Source: Sergeia podlipaevii (taxonomy: Eukaryota; Euglenozoa; Kinetoplastea; Trypanosomatida; Trypanosomatidae). From it: DNA of 54,994 nt. Where the stretch lies: the NCBI GenBank assembly GCA_030849805.1, contig JASANZ010002149.1, positions 1 through 54,994 of the forward strand, written 5' to 3'. Below the pieces are notes generated by a model, which ran no database searches, was not told where the DNA came from, and saw nothing but the letters and a program-made list of their open reading frames with translations. Shown in pieces: positions 54,820 through 54,994 of the stretch. The stretch's first letter is position 1. Each line of letters opens with the position of its first letter. A program made the position numbers and the translations under genes.

Positions 54820-54994
54820 ATGTTGCTGTATGTTATTTTGTTTCCGTGAACTGCTAAGCCAAACATAGGATTGCATGCCTTTTTTTTTTCTTTTTCTCTC
54901 GCGTGTTGGTGTTGTTGTCGTTGTTGTTTGTTTGCAAAGTAAACATTATTGCCATTGCTGTTCTTTTTTTTTTGGAGGAGGGGGAGGAGGGGGG
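54820..54994. other. Spacer at window end with G-rich tract
   Basis: The window ends in a T-run followed by GGAGGAGGGGGAGGAGGGGGG (54974-54994), a purine tract with several G-runs that could form a quadruplex. The next gene is not reached. Confidence 0.5.

Noticed and set aside
1..54994. tRNA, rRNA, CRISPR arrays, insertion sequences, bacterial promoters or ribosome-binding sites
   Set aside because: No tRNA B-box (GGTTCGAATCC-type) was noticed; the near match around 47805 is inside a coding frame. No spaced direct repeats, transposase or terminal inverted repeats were noticed, and the genome is eukaryotic.

Overview
The window is nuclear DNA of a trypanosomatid (kinetoplastid flagellate). 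The genes are intronless and sit in two long one-direction clusters. They are separated by several hundred bases of T-rich or pyrimidine-rich DNA ending in AG, the signals used for spliced-leader addition. The content includes a trypanosomatid-type aldo-keto reductase, profilin, kinesin-2, a centrin-like protein, small mitochondrial proteins and many lineage-restricted hypotheticals. The species cannot be fixed from the sequence. AT-rich spacers full of long homopolymers and microsatellites argue against a Leishmania-like, very GC-rich genome.

Layout. Positions 1-8731 are a minus-strand cluster: the 5' tip of a probable ribosomal protein uS5 (S2) gene, an aldo-keto reductase, a large acidic leucine-rich-repeat protein, an RTF2-family protein, a 111-residue protein that may have a ubiquitin-like fold, and a coiled-coil protein with a kinetoplastid-type motif. 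Positions 8732-9391 form a divergent strand-switch region with a G-rich tract, the usual place where Pol II transcription starts in both directions. From 9392 to the end everything is on the plus strand: Rab4, a hypothetical, a CDC50-family flippase subunit, profilin, a Siva-like cysteine-rich mini-protein, a basic probable mitochondrial protein, a TauE/SafE-type membrane protein, a twin-CX9C protein, a membrane RING protein, a ROK1/DDX52-type helicase, a nuclear-looking hypothetical, a mitochondrial J-protein, an 821-residue coiled-coil protein, a SEH1/SEC13-type WD protein, a protein with four CxxH...CxxxxxC units, AMMECR1, a PTPDC1-type phosphatase, an AKAP7/2H-phosphoesterase-like protein, a centrin-like protein, a trypsin-fold protein with Cys in place of the nucleophilic Ser, kinesin-2, IMP3, a probable dually acylated MGC protein, UBE2H-type E2, a Mut7-C/F-box-like protein and LSM4.

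In these organisms neighbouring genes are co-transcribed but processed separately, so adjacency is weak evidence of shared function. Recurrent themes are RNA metabolism (ROK1, IMP3, LSM4, Mut7-C), ubiquitin (RING, E2, F-box-like, RTF2), mitochondrial biogenesis (twin CX9C, J-protein, basic MTS protein) and flagellum/cytoskeleton (kinesin-2, centrin, PTPDC1-like, profilin).

Several reading frames extend upstream through splice-acceptor tracts with TTG or GTG codons. The starts given here are the first ATG after a plausible AG acceptor. The most unusual items are the four-unit CHCC zinc-module protein, the His-Asp-Cys trypsin-fold protein, the Mut7-C plus F-box-like architecture, the Siva-like mini-protein, and an apparently ATG-less small membrane ORF. 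No self-contained new system was found.
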